A DNA stretch of 64,000 bases from Castor canadensis (GCF_047511655.1 NC_133391.1:106987384-107051383); one strand, 5' to 3'; counted from the first letter of the stretch, positions 12,211 to 24,584 are shown. Program-made: numbers and translations. Notes: a model not told the origin generated them from the sequence alone.

Positions 12211-13320
12211 CTTGTAAAAATTGTACTGTATTTGGAAAGTATGTTATATTGGAAAAGGCTACAATTCCAAAATCTCACCAAAGACATTGAATACTATGTT
12301 AAATGTGTTAAGAGTTATAAATTACAAAAAGCAATGAACAGGAATATGAAAAGGATGGTAACTTGAAATTTTTCAAATGATGAACAAGAGAGCCTATTGT
12401 TCTCAATGAGGTTATAACTGCATGAAGACTTAAAAGAAAAGACTTGCAGATATTTGGGGTAAAGTAGTGAAGCAGAATAAATTAAATGTAGGTCTCTGAA
12501 GCAGGCACCTGTCCACAGATGCCTTGGAGGAGCATAAACTAATCCCACTTAGGTTGGTGCAGAAGAGAGGGGAGAGAAGTGGTGGGTTGGAGCAGTTTAT
12601 TTCAAAGTGCTTTATAATTTATTTAAGGACTTTAGTATTTGCTCTGAATACAATATAGAGATTTGGAAGGATATTAATAGTTACATCATTTGGTACAGGA
12701 GAAAATAAATGAAATACTTCACTAGATGCCTTTGAATTTTCTTTTATTCAGGTTTTGTCTAATACTTTCACTCAAATTAGTGAGACATTTTAAGAGGGAT
12801 GCTAAAAAGAGTAAGAAACCTTTCTGAATGGTGCTTCTTGGTGGAATTTCTAGGCCTATTATGGGTCATAAAAACCACTGCCAACAGGATTTTGTTTTCA
12901 TTGAAACAAAAATAAAGTGGAGTTTAACATAATGAATAGGATAATGTAGGGGGTATAAGAATGCATTGTACAAAAGGTATCTATTACTTTATGAAAAGTT
13001 TGATACATTATATATGAATGTGTTTTTTAGTTACAAAGTAAATAAGTGATTTAATTGTCAATGCAAACAAAAAGTTGAGAAAACAATTATTTAGAAGACT
13101 ATGTGATATCTGAAAAAGAAGAATTTATTATGGAGTAGACAATTCAAAATTTATAGAGAAGTTGTTACGGGAGAATGTTCATGGTGGAGATGACAGTAAA
13201 CATCAAAGTCAGTATCTGTACCTACCTTGAGAGTTATGAAGTCAAGAGACCTATATTTCAGAGAGGAAGAGAATGAGGCAGAAAGAATATTAAAAGCTCT
13301 CTACTGTCAGGATAAGACAG
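12211..13320. other. Non-coding sequence, possible further old-repeat debris
   Basis: Around 12600-12720 the words 'aaggactttagtatttgctctgaat' and 'tagttacatcatttg' resemble an old mammalian repeat I cannot name securely. The rest shows nothing. Short frames (12181-12366 plus, 12315-12548 minus, 13227-13430 plus) have no domain signature. Confidence 0.5.
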
Positions 13321-13321
13321 C

Positions 13322-14532
13322 ACAATGTCTCACAGGAAGTTCTCTGCTTTCAGACACGGGTCCTCGGCCTTCTTGCCATGGAAGTGCAACAGGAGGCATT
13401 GGGGAAAGTGAAGAGCTTCCCCAAGGATGATTCTTCGATGCCTGTCCATCTCACAGTCTTTTTGGGCTACAAGGATGGCATGACTCACATCCTGTGGGAA
13501 GTGGATAGGCCAGGATCCAAGGTGAATGAGAAGGAGGTTGTGGAGGCTGTGACCAGTGTGGAGACACCACGCATGGTGGTTGTAGACAGTGTGGGCTATG
13601 TGGAAACTCCTCAAGGCCTCTGGACCTTCAAGACCATCCTTGCTGAGTGTATCAGTGATGACTGCAAAAGGTGCTTCTTAAGAATTGTCACAAATCTAAG
13701 CAGAAGGCCTTCAACAAGTACTGCAAGATAATGGCATGATGACATGGACAAGAAGCAACTGGAGAAGTACTTCAGCTGCATGAAGAAGTACGGCCAGGTT
13801 ATCCACATTATGGCCCAAATCCAGATGCACCTGCATCCTTTCTGCCAGAAGAAGGCCCAACTCCTGGAGATTCAGGTGAACTGGGTCACCATCATGGAGA
13901 AGCTAGACTGAACACAGGAGAGGTTAGAGCAGCAAGTCCCTGCGAATCAGTTATTTGGGCAGGATGAGATGATCGATGTCATCGGAGTAACTAAAGGCAA
14001 AGGCTACAAAGGGATTACCAGTTACTGGCATACCAAGAAGCTGCCCTGCAAGACCCACCAAGAATTACTCAAGGTTGCTTGTACTGAGGCCTGGCACCCC
14101 ATGTGGCCTTCTCTGTGTCCAGGGCAGGGCAACAAGATCTACAAGATTGGTAAGGGGTACCTGATCAAGAAAGGCAAACTAATCAAGAATAGTGCCTCCA
14201 ATGAATACAGTCTGACAAGAGCATCAACCCACTGGGCAGGTTTGTCCATTATGGCTAAGTGACCAATGACTTTGGCATGCTGACGGGCTGTGTGTTGGGA
14301 ACCAAGAAGTGTGTGTTCACTTTCTGCAAGTCCTTGCTGGTATAGACTGAATGGCGGGCTCTGGAGAAGATTGACCTTAAGTTCATTGACACCAACTCTA
14401 AGTTTGTCCATGGCCACTTCATGGAGAAAGCATTCATAGGCCTACGTAAGAAAGACAGGATTGTTTAATGTTATGAGCACCCTGTGCAGCTGGTGGCATA
14501 TTAATAAAAGATTTATTCAGTGGGGAAAAAAA
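13322..14532 (+). pseudogene. RPL3: Processed pseudogene of ribosomal protein L3 (large-subunit uL3)
   Basis: A full-length, intron-less copy of RPL3 mRNA. The parent protein is a ~403-residue core component of the 60S subunit near the peptidyl-transferase centre. ATG at 13325 opens [18 protein letters not shown]. Further RPL3 blocks follow: [59 protein letters not shown] and [20 protein letters not shown] polyadenylation signal AATAAA (14503-14508) and a short A-tract (14526-14532) complete the retrocopy. Lesions: a one-base loss near 13405 (frame of the ATG ends in TGA), another frameshift near 13682, a further indel near 13730, a Trp-to-stop TGA at 13909-13911, loss of about 30 bases near 14122, a frameshift near 14215, and loss of the last codons before the UTR. 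It cannot encode L3. GC content is higher than its surroundings, as expected for a retrocopied housekeeping mRNA. No convincing target-site duplication was found. Confidence 0.96.
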
Positions 14533-14739
14533 TGCATACCAAAGAAAATATAGTATGACATATGGAAGATACAATGAATGTTCACAAAGCAATTAATTTT
14601 AAAGTGTTCATTATCTAGCTTGATGCATGTTGTGTTTAAAATACAATGTACAACAGAATGTGAACACAAAACATTTCCATGACTAAAGGCAGTTCTTTTG
14701 TGTGCATTTTCAATTTCATCTACCAGTATTTTTTTACTT

Positions 14740-17345
14740 CTTTCACCTTAAATTCTCACTATTCTTGAACTTTTGTAAGTGTAACCACACAGTAGGTTTT
14801 GTTTTATGTGTACCTTCTTTTGATCACTATAAATTTTTTAAGGTTTATCCACAATGCTGAGTTTAAGAGGTATTTACCTGTATTTATTGCTAAGTGTTAT
14901 CTATTTTAAACATTATTCTGCCTATACACATTGATAATTGTGTTATACTCAGTTTGGTGAAATTATGCACAGAAATGCTAGCAATATCACTGTGTATTTT
15001 ATTTGTTTTGTAAGCCTATGTATTGATTTTTCTTGGGTATATACCAAGAAATAAAGTTGTTAGGTCAGAGTGCATGTTTAAGTTTAAAAATCGAAATGAC
15101 CCAAAAATTCATGAAATTCATTGTTTAAATTTACACACTGAAAAGCAACATATAATGTTCCATTAGTACTGAATCTTTGCAACATTTCATTTTCCCATTC
15201 TTTGTAATTTTGTACATTCTCATATGTTTACCATTTCTATTTGTTTTGCTTAAATATTTTTATCAGCTGTTTGTTCAAGTCTTATGAACACTTTAAATTT
15301 TTGTCATTATAACATGCCTATTTTAAAGAATTTATAAATATGATTGATTTTCAGCCTTTTAATTAATAATTTGATATTTTGTCTCACATGTACTTCAAGT
15401 AACTTCTCTTTTGTATTTGTAAATAGTTATTGTAGAGAACAAAATAAATATACTTCATAGGTCAAAATTTAAACTAAGTTTATATTCTTTTGTAATGAAT
15501 ATAAGGACCTTTATAAATTTGTTCCTACATTCAACTTCTCTTCTATCTTGAACTATTAGAGTTCCGTTAAAAATGTAGATTGTTACAGACCATGCCTATA
15601 TATTTAAGTGTTTTTCCTTTTCTTCCTGTAATAGTTTCAGTATTTCTGGTCTTACATCAAGGATTTTGAACCATTTTGAATTGATTTTTTTATTACATTG
15701 TGAGAAATAGGAATCTAGTTTCAGTTTTCTAAATATGGACATCTAGTTTTCTCAGAACCATTTGTTGAAAAGGCTATCTTTGGTCCAACAGATGTTTTTG
15801 GATGACTGCAACTATGTGGATTTATATCTTGATCCTTAATTCTATTTCTTAGGCTTATGTGTCTATTTGTATGCCAATGTCATGTTGTTTTGCTACTATA
15901 TTTCTGTAGTATAATTTAAAATCTGTATTGTTATCTCCATCATTGCTCTTTTTCTTTTCTTTTTTCTCCCTCAGAGTTGCTTTGGCATTTGGGATCTTTT
16001 GTGCTTTCATATGACTAGTTTTCTAGTTCAATGATTAAAGTCTGTGGAATTTTGATATGGATTGAATTGAATCAGTCACTTTTAGTAATATGGCCATTTT
16101 CTTAATATTAATTGTGTTGATCCATGAACATGGAAATAGTGTCTTCTTCAAATTCTCTCTTCAATTTTCACTGTAGTGGTCATTTAAAATTTTTGGTTAG
16201 GTTTCAGGTCTTCTTTTATATGGCTATTATGAATGGGGATTTTTTTTCCTAATTTTTTTACAACCTCTTTGTTATTGTCATGCAGAAAAGGTACTAATTT
16301 CTGCATGTTGATTTTCTGTCCTGCTACTTAGCTAAAAATGTTTATTAGATTTATGTTTTTTTGGTGGAGATATAAGGGTCCTTTAAATATAGGACTATAT
16401 TATCTGCAAATAAGAATAATTTGACTTTTTCTTATTTCTTTATTTTTTCTTAGTGCCATGGCTAAGATTTCAAAAACTATTCTAAATATGTTTGGAGAGA
16501 GTGAACATGTCTGTCTCATTCCTGAGTTTATAAATATACTTGATTTTTCCATATTTAGTATAAAGTCTTTTCACATAACAGCTTTATTATGTTGAGCTAT
16601 GATCCTTCTTTTAATAGTTTCTTCTTCATGGCTCTTTTTAAGAATGGAAGTTGAGTTAAGTTTAAAGCATTTTCTACATCTATTGCAATAACAATGTGAT
16701 TTTTGTGCTCATTACTTTATTGATTTGCATATGTTAAATCATTATTATATGTTTGAAATCCAAGCAACTTGATCATGCTGTATGATTATTTCAACTTGTT
16801 GTTGAATTTGGTTTGCAAGTATTTTCTTGAGGATTTGGTATATATACTTATCAAAGTAATCAATCTATACTTTTTTTTGTACAGTTTTCCAATTTTGATA
16901 TGTGGGTAGTAATACCCTCACAGCATGAATTATCAAACTTTCCTTCCCTTTATTTTATAAAATAGTTTGGGACCATTAGTGCCACATCTTTAATGACCAG
17001 GTATATTGTATTGTTCAATCTCCTTTTGTTTTTATGGTTTCTATAGTTTTTCTTGTTATTTAAGTCTACCATTATAATATAATAATTTTCTTCCATTATA
17101 ATATGATACAAGAAATTATTTCAGTATTTTCAGACTTATTTTGTGGCCTGAAATGTAATCTATTTTGAAGAAACTTCTATGGCTGCAGAGAAGACTGTGT
17201 ATTCTGCAACTATTGTTTCCTTTTCAAAGAAAAATCACTAGATAATATTATGGCTCAACTCTTAGCTATATCACCAACTAGTGTATAGATTAAAACATTA
17301 TCTCCTGTCATGTATTTTACATAGCTGATGTGTTGTTAAAATGTA
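14740..17345 (-). mobile_element. Ancient LINE-1 (L1M-type), 3'UTR and ORF2 in reverse
   Basis: The plus strand follows the reverse complement of an old mammalian L1. 3'-region words come first: 'tttgatcactataaattttttaaggtttatccac', 'cttgggtatataccaagaaataaagttgttaggtcag'. Then comes the ORF2 C-terminal half: 'attttgaattgattttt', 'aaccatttgttgaaaaggctatctttg', 'ttctgtagtataatttaaaatctg', 'ttgatccatgaacatgga', 'tcttgaggatttggta'. About 2.6 kb remain without any open frame. The plus-strand L1 starting at 17350 abuts or interrupts its upstream end. The first 400 bases and 15400-15580 are very diverged and could include small unrelated insertions. Confidence 0.75.
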
Positions 17346-17349
17346 TCTC

Positions 17350-19230
17350 AAGAGAAGAAAACAAGATGGCAGATAGCTGAGGTACCCTGAGACTCTGAGC
17401 TTCATGATATTAGAAAAATACTTCAGATTTTTGGCATCAAGCATTGGCTAACCCTGCCTTTTTTTGCCAACTAAGAAGCCACCAATCCATTTGATGTACA
17501 TAATGTTCAAGGATTGACACTTAAATTGGCTTTTTATAGCACATAACAGCTGGGGAAACCTAGTGCTGTGACAGTTGCTGGCCCACCCACTGGGAAGTCA
17601 TTTTTCCCTCTTTTTTTCTCCTGTATTGGAACTTGGAAAAACAAAATTGCAACACAGAGCATTACAGAATGAATCCTGAAAAAAAATGGGGCAGCCTGGA
17701 TCCACCATAACATGTGGACAGATGACTGGCTGCCTGCCTCTGTCATCCAAGAGCTGAGTTAAACTGCAAACCCACCAGGTGACTGTGACAAATCAACTGC
17801 TCTGGAGGGAACTACACAGTTCAGAGCAACTGGTGGGCAGAATGCACACCCATGGACAAAGTTGTTGGCCAAATAAACAAAGGGAATACTTCATCTCTGC
17901 CTGGTGGGAGTGGAGCAGAATGGTAAGCTGACTTAGCCTGAGTGGGGGGTGGGTGGCATAGATGCTGTCTGGTGAAAAGAAAACATTTCACCACCTTGGA
18001 GAAACTGGTATTGACCTAAAACAAACTTCCAAGAGAAAAGTGGTGGACCAAAAAGCTCAAATCTACTTCCCAGGACTACCATGTGGGCAGAAGAGGCTAG
18101 TGACTGCTCATATACCAGCTCCACATGGGACCAGTTAAGAAAACTCACCTGCACCAGATGGCCCATCACACCAAGAAAAGCCTGGGCTCAAATACCCTGA
18201 GCCAATCCCCTCCAAAGCCACCAGATAGGAGAGGCAACATCCACTGCCACACAGTCCAGCATACCAACCTTAAGAAGGGACAGAGACACAGAGAGAGGTC
18301 TTACCAAAAGTGTCAGCAACTGGATTTGAAGTCAGAGGAGAGAGTCAAGAACACTTATTGAACTGATTTTTTTCATTTAGTATTTTAATTTTTATTCTTT
18401 CATTTCTTTGTTTTTCTTTTTCAACTTATTGTCATTTATCTCCCTCTTCCAGTCTGTTCAAACATCAATTTGCTTAACCTTCCCTTGCTCCATGTTTCTT
18501 TTTCTCCATTTTTAAATTTTTCTTTTCTCTTTTTTCTTATCTTCTCTCTCCTCTTTGTCTCTTCTGCATTCTGCCTTCCTCTCTCTCTCCATTTCCACAT
18601 ACTGCCTTACCTGTTCCACACTCACTATGCACTGAATAGTCAATTATAACAACTTAACGTGTTACCCCCATTATTCCTGTAATCCCTCTGCAATTCCGCC
18701 AATGACTGAACTATACCTTTATACACATTAGGGCCTTATTACCCTATAAAGCCCACATCTCACACCTCTTCTCCCACTCACCCCACCCTCTCCCTGTCCC
18801 CTCTACTAGACAGCATCTTTTTTTTTATGATATATTTGATATATTGTAAGAACTTTTGTAAATGCCACAATTACCCCCACCCAGCATAACAATAAAAAAA
18901 GAAAAAATATACAAATTTAAAAGTTTCTTTTCTTCTTCTTCTTCTCTTATGGGACTGGGGTTTGAACTCAGTAGACAGCATCTTTTTAATTACCTATGTA
19001 GCTATCACTATCCAAGCAACAGTTATCTCCCCAACACTTGCTGTTTATAGATGATATCACTAAAGTGTTTATAATATATTATGTAATTAACTGATTTGGT
19101 GTTGAATTTGTGAATTTGTTATTGCTAAGTTATATCTCCAGATCAGGGAACAGAAATATGAACAACAACCTAGCTAACAACTAAGCTAGTCAGAGAATAG
19201 AAATTAATTCAAGGGATTGATAACAGGAAA
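17350..19230 (+). promoter_or_regulatory. L1 5'UTR/promoter with CAAGATGGC box
   Basis: The element begins AGAGAAGAAAACAAGATGGC (17351-17370). CAAGATGGC (17362-17370) is the YY1-type box near the start of L1 transcription. The pyrimidine-rich segment 18400-18800 mirrors the 5'UTR of the minus-strand L1 at 4560-4860, confirming the assignment, while the first few hundred bases differ between the two copies. A nested insertion lies at 18823-18971. Confidence 0.7.
18823..18971 (+). mobile_element. Nested 149-bp chimeric insertion: B-lineage L1 tail joined to an antisense SINE end
   Basis: Flanked by a perfect 16-bp duplication TAGACAGCATCTTTTT (18807-18822 and 18972-18987). The left part is a 5'-truncated B-lineage L1 3' end (GATATATTTGATATATTGTA, 'ttttgtaaatgccacaattacccccacccagcataacaataaaaaaag'). 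After this A-rich tail the sequence changes to a (TTC)n tract and 'atgggactggggtttgaactcag', the reverse complement of an ID-type SINE 3' end. So two retroelement tails meet tail to tail inside one target-site duplication. Confidence 0.75.
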
Positions 19231-20760
19231 TGATTAAAACTCCCAATTAACTTCAGCTAACCAACAACACAAGTGCAAAGCACAAAATATAACCAAGGGG
19301 AGAAAGAGAAGGCAGGAAAATACAACTCCTCAAAAGACTAGCAATAACAAAAGAGAGGATTTGGTACAAAGTGAAATAGATGACTCCCCAGTTGCTGACC
19401 TCAGAAAAATTATGATAAGAATGTTCAATAAGCTTACAGAGGAGCTTAAAAAGAACATGCAAAAACAACTCAATGAATATCAGGAGAACAGGGATAAAAG
19501 TAGAGAAGACCTGAAACAGCTAAATGAACTCAGAAAATTTCAACAAGATCCAAAATGAAACTAAGGAGAATATTTAGAAAAAGGAGATACATGAAATAAA
19601 GAAGACAGCACAAGATATGAAAGCAAAGTTTAACAAAGATATGGACAATTTCAGGAAAAAAAGAACCAAAATGAAATCCTGGAAATAAAAATTTCCTTAA
19701 AGTAAAAACACAATTGAAAACCATTGTCTCAGACTCAAACAAGTGGAAGACAGAATTTCAGGGCTCAAAGACAAAATAGATATTAAAGAAAAAAACAGAA
19801 GAATTCTTAGAAAAAAAATTTAAGAGCTGTGAAAAGAATATGCCAAAACTCTGTGACTTTATCAATAGACCAAATCTGCAAATCATGGGCATTGGAGAAA
19901 AAGTGCAAACAAAATGTATGCATAAATGTGGTTGGACTTGGGTCACATGATAAGGGGAGAGCACATATGGGCAGTATGGGGATAGGTAAGAAACCCAAAC
20001 CATGATAGTATTTGATGTCCCCACTGCAGAGGAACTAATATAGAAACCTTAATGTGACAGAGGGCATTGTGAGAAGGGGATAAGGAACTAGTGAAAAGGT
20101 CAGAGATGAATCAACTTGGTGTATAACACATTTGTACACAGAAGCAATGCTAGGAATCTCTCTGTACAGCTATCCTTATTTCACTAGCAAAAATGCTTTG
20201 TCTTTCTTATTATAGCTTATACTTTCTCTTCCACAAAATTAGAGATAAGGGCAGAACAGATTTTGCCTGGAAGTGAGGAGGGGTGTGGGGAAAGGAGTGT
20301 GGGGATTGGAGGGAGAAATGGCCCAAATAATGTATGCACATATGAATAAATGAATAAAAAATGATACACATAATATATTCAATGAAACAGCAGAAGAAAA
20401 TTTCCCAAATCTTGAGAAGGAGTTGTCTATTCAGATACAGCAGTACCCCAAGACACTAAACAGAAGTGGCCAAAATAGAACCTCTTCATGTCATATTATT
20501 ATTAATAAAACTATCACAGAGAACAAGAAAAGGTTATTGAAGGCTATATTGCACAATCACTAAACCACAACTACAGAAGATTCTGAAAGGAATCCTACAG
20601 ACAGAAGATGAAAACAAACATATCCATGAAAGAATGGAAATGGTTAAACCTCAAGAGAAAAGCAAACAAGTTATCAGAGAATAGCATAGAATTAGTTGCA
20701 TACACAGAAACTCCTACACAACCAAAACAACTGAATGTCAGGAATCACTACATACTCCTC
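19230..20760 (+). pseudogene. L1 ORF1 remnant, interrupted by an L1 insertion
   Basis: A 66-codon frame (19361-19558) is the acidic/basic coiled-coil part (MVQSEIDDSP ... FNKLTEELKKNMQKQLNEYQ). After it come the Lys/Gln-rich coiled-coil segments and the 'ctttatcaatagaccaaatctgcaaatcatgggcattgg' stretch of the RRM-like region. The frame is then cut by the L1 insertion at 19926-20361, and the C-terminal domain resumes ('cagcagaagaaaatttcccaaatcttgagaagg', then 'acagaagatgaaaacaaacat'). Multiple frameshifts also occur. Start and end are approximate. Confidence 0.8.
19926..20361 (+). mobile_element. Nested 5'-truncated LINE-1 3'UTR (A lineage) inside ORF1
   Basis: This block matches the 3'UTR of the A copies at 34100-34510 and 41300-41757 almost throughout: 'gtcacatgataaggggagagcacatatggg', 'gatgtccccactgcagaggaactaat', 'gcacatatgaataaatgaataaaaaatg'. 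Removing it restores the ORF1 sequence order seen on the minus-strand L1 near 3500. Short imperfect duplications flank it (TGTATGCATAA at about 19915 and TGATACACATAA at about 20362). Confidence 0.88.
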
Positions 20761-22529
20761 AATATTAACACTACATATTAATGGATCAAACTTCTCCATC
20801 AAAAGACACTGATTGGCAAACTGTATTAAAAAGGAAGACTCAACAATCTATTGTTTAAAAGAAACCCACCTTACAGACAGAAGCAAACATTACCTTAGGG
20901 AAAAGGATGGAAAGTTATTCACCAAGCTAATGGCCTCCAAAAGCAGGCAGGACTAGTACTTATCTCAGAAAAGTAGACTTCAAACTTAAATTCATCAGAA
21001 GAGACAAAGAGGGTCACTACTTTTAATAAAAGAAGCAACACATCAAAATGAAATAACAATTGTTAACTTACATGCATCTTATGTTGGGGCACACAAATTC
21101 ATTTAACACATACTACTGGACTTACAAACACAGATAGACCCTAACACAGTCATAGGGGGAGACTTCAATACTCCTCTATCACCAATAGATAGGCCATTCA
21201 GAGAAAAGAGTCAACAAAGAAATTCAAATTGAATGACACCACAGATCTAATGGACCTGACAGATGCTATAGAGTGTTCATTCCTACATATCACAATAAAC
21301 ATTCTTCTCAGCAGCCCATGGAACCTTCTCCAGAAAAAACCATATTTTAGGTCACAAAGCAAGTCTTAATACAAGAAAATTGAAATAACTCCCTGTACAC
21401 TGTCTGACCACAATACAATAAAACTAGAATTCAACTAAAGAAACAGCAGAAAATATTCAAACACTTTGAGACTGATAAACATGATGTTCCATGATCAGTG
21501 GGTCATCCTAGAAATAAGGGAGGAAATTAAAACATTCTTGGAATTCAATTAAAATAGAAGTAAAATGGATCAGAACTTATGGGACACAGCAGAGGCACAA
21601 CTATGGGAAAGTTTTTAGAAAGCTCTAAAATAAATTACCTAATGCTGAATCTTTAATTCCTAGAAAAACAAGAACAAGTTAAAATCCAAACTAGCTGTAG
21701 GAGAGAAATAGTAAGAATAGGGGTTGAAATTAATGAAATAGAGATTTAAAAAAACATACAAAAAAATCAATGAGACAAAAAGCTGCTTCATTGAAAACAA
21801 AAACATGATTGACAAACCTCTAGTAAATCTGACTAAAATGAGGAGGGAAAAGAGTCAAATTAATAAAATTAGAAATGAAAAAGAGAAGATAACAACAAAT
21901 GCCAAAGAAATACAGAAAATCATCCAGGACTCTTTGAAAACCTATATTCAAATAAATTGTAAGTTTAGAAGAAATGAAATCACCTAAACAAATCTGTAAC
22001 ACAGAAGGGAATTAAAGCAACAATATACAGTCTCCTGAAAAAGGTAAGTCCAAGAACTGATAGATTTATCACTGAATTCTAACAGACCTTTACAGAAAAA
22101 CTAGTATCAACACTCCTCAAACTTTTCCATGAAATAGAAAGATAAGGGTCACTGCCAAATACATTCTATGAATCCAGTGTTACATTCATTCCCAAACCAT
22201 ATAAAAACACAACAAAAGAGAATTGCAAGCCAGTCTCTTTAATGAACATAGATGCAAAAGTCCTCAATAAAATACTGGCAAATAGAATTCAACAGTATAT
22301 CAAAAAGATCATATACCATGATAAACTTGGTTTCATCCCTGGGATGTGGAGATGGCCGAACATATGAAAATCATTAAATGTAATACAGCATATTGACAGA
22401 AGCAAAGACAAAAACCACGTTTATCTCAATAGATTCAGGAAAAAGCCTTCAAACAAATTCAACAACCCTTCATGATAAAAGCTATGATGAAACTAGGAAT
22501 AAAAGGAATGTACCTCAAAAAAATAAAGG

Positions 22530-22611
<82 letters not shown>

Positions 22612-24450
22612 ATATATTTCTCCATAATACTAAATGGGGAAAAATTGGAAATATCTCCTTTAAAGTTAGGGATGAGGCAATGGTGTCCACTCTCTCCACT
22701 CCTATGCAAAAGAGTCTTAGAAATCCTACCCAGAGCAATAAGACAGGAAGAAGAAATAAAAGAAATGCAAATTAGAAAGAATGTAGTCAAATTGTCCCTA
22801 TTTGCAGATGACATCATCTTATACTTAAAACACCCAAGAAAACACCACCAAAAAACCCTAGACACTGTAAACAGCTTCAGCAGGATACAAAGTCAGTGGC
22901 TTTTCTATATACCACCAATGAACAGATTGCAAAAGAATAGGAAAGTAATTACACTTACAATAGCCTTAAAGAATACCTAAGAATAGACATAACAAAGCAT
23001 GTGAAAAACTTCTACAAGAAAAACTACAAACATTTGAAGAAAGAAATTGACGAATACTACAGAACATGGAAAGATCACCCGTATTCAAGGATCAGTAGAA
23101 TCAACATTGTGAAGATAGATATATTATCAAAAGCAATCTACATGTTTAATGCAATTCTCATCAAACTTCGAGTGACATTCATCAGAGAGGTTGAAAAAGC
23201 AATCCTAAAGTTTATCTGGAAGCATAAAAGCCCATGAATAGCCATGGTGACACTGAACACAAAGAGAAAAGTTTGAGGTATCACAACACCAGGATTCAAA
23301 CTATACTACAGAGCCATATCAATAAAAACAGCATGGTACTGGCACAAAAACAGATATTATGACCAGTGGAACAGAAAAGAAGACCCAGATATGAATTCAG
23401 GCAGCTCTGTCCACCTGATTTTTTAAAAAGAAACCAAAAACATATAATGGAGAAAAGATAGCCTCTTCAACAAATGCTGCTGGGAAAACTTGTATCTGCA
23501 TGCAGAAAACTGAAACTAGATCTATGTCTGTCACCCTGTACAGGTATCAATTCAAAGTGGATTAAGGACTTTAACATGTGACCTGAAACATTGAAGCTAC
23601 TGCAGGAAAGAACAGGGAATATATTGGAATTAATAGGTATAGACAATGACTTCCTCAATAGAACTGAAAAGGCTCAGCAACTAAGAGAAAAGATTGACAA
23701 ATGGAACCACATGAAAATAAAAACATTCTGTACAAAAAAAGAGAAATGATCTCTAAATTGAAGAGGTTACCGACAAAATGGGAGAAAATCTTTGCCAGCC
23801 TTACGTCTGACAAGGGTTTAATAACCAGACAATACAGGGGGCTTAAAAGAAGAAATAGGCAAATGAACAGAACAGAGTTTTTACCAAATGGTTAAACAAC
23901 ACTTGAAGAAATGCTCAACGTTCCTGGTCATAAAGGAAATGCAGGTCAAAACTACATTAATATTCCACCTCATTCCTGTTAGAATGACTAACATAAAGAA
24001 CACAAACACTAAACATTGGTGAGGATGTGGGAAAAAATAAACCCACATACACTGTTGATGGGAATGAAAGTTAGTACAACCACTATGGAAAACAGTATGG
24101 AGGTTCCTCAAAACACTAAAAATAGAATTGACATATTATAGAGCATTTCCACTCCTAGGGATATGTCTGAAAGAACGTAAGTCAGGTTACAACAAAGGCA
24201 CCTGCACACCCATGTTAATTGCAGCATATCCACAATAGCTAAGCTATGAAAACAGCCAAAATGCTCCACTACTGATGAATGGAAAAAGAAAATGTGGTAT
24301 TTATGTACAATGGAATTTTACTCTGCCACAAATGAACTTTTGTTGTTTGCAGGTAAATGGATGGAACTGGAAAACATCATTTTAAGTGATTTTAGCCAGA
24401 TTTTGAAGACCAAAAGTCATATGTTTTCTGTCTGTGTGGTACAGCCATAA
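20760..24450 (+). pseudogene. L1 ORF2 remnant (endonuclease, reverse transcriptase, Cys-rich C-terminus)
   Basis: The endonuclease part contains 'gtcatagggggagacttcaatac' (GGDFN-like motif, 21150). The reverse-transcriptase part is best kept in the frame 22393-22980, which shows RQWCPLSPLL and LSLFADDIILYL; the FADD active-site motif is intact, while the Gly of the usual RQGCPLSP block is Trp. The C-terminal part runs to about 24450 ('atgaatggaaaaagaaaatgtggtat', then FYSA-type residues). Stops and frameshifts split it into several frames, and an 83-bp TATC microsatellite replaces sequence just before RQWCPLSP. It is not translatable as one protein. Confidence 0.88.
22531..22613 (+). repeat. 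(TATC)n microsatellite inside L1 ORF2
   Basis: About 20 units of TATC with one interruption (TATATC near 22565) and a TATATA end. It begins at the ORF2 word 'aaggctat' that reads 'aaggctatatatgacaaacc' in the L1 consensus-like order. It apparently grew from that seed and replaced the following ~25 bases. Because the period is 4, the frame reads YLSI repeatedly and stays open. Confidence 0.95.
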
Positions 24451-24584
24451 TACAAATAACACAATACTATAAAAAACAGGGCATGCTAAAGGAGGTCACA
24501 TACACGAGGGGCAGGAATAAGGAAAGTTAAGAAGGTGAATATGGTTGACATTCTCTCTGTAGAAGAATGAATATAGAACTTTTA

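Noticed and set aside
13378..14262. Two RPL3-like frames as a functional or split gene
   Set aside because: Intron-less, with multiple frameshifts, a nonsense codon and deletions; the frames are pieces of a processed pseudogene.
22531..22613. CRISPR-like repeat array
   Set aside because: Simple tetranucleotide repeat without spacers, in eukaryotic DNA.
22393..22980. Longest open frame in the window (195 codons), possible gene
   Set aside because: It is L1 ORF2 reverse-transcriptase sequence (FADD block) with a TATC microsatellite read as YLSI repeats, and it lies inside a broken L1.
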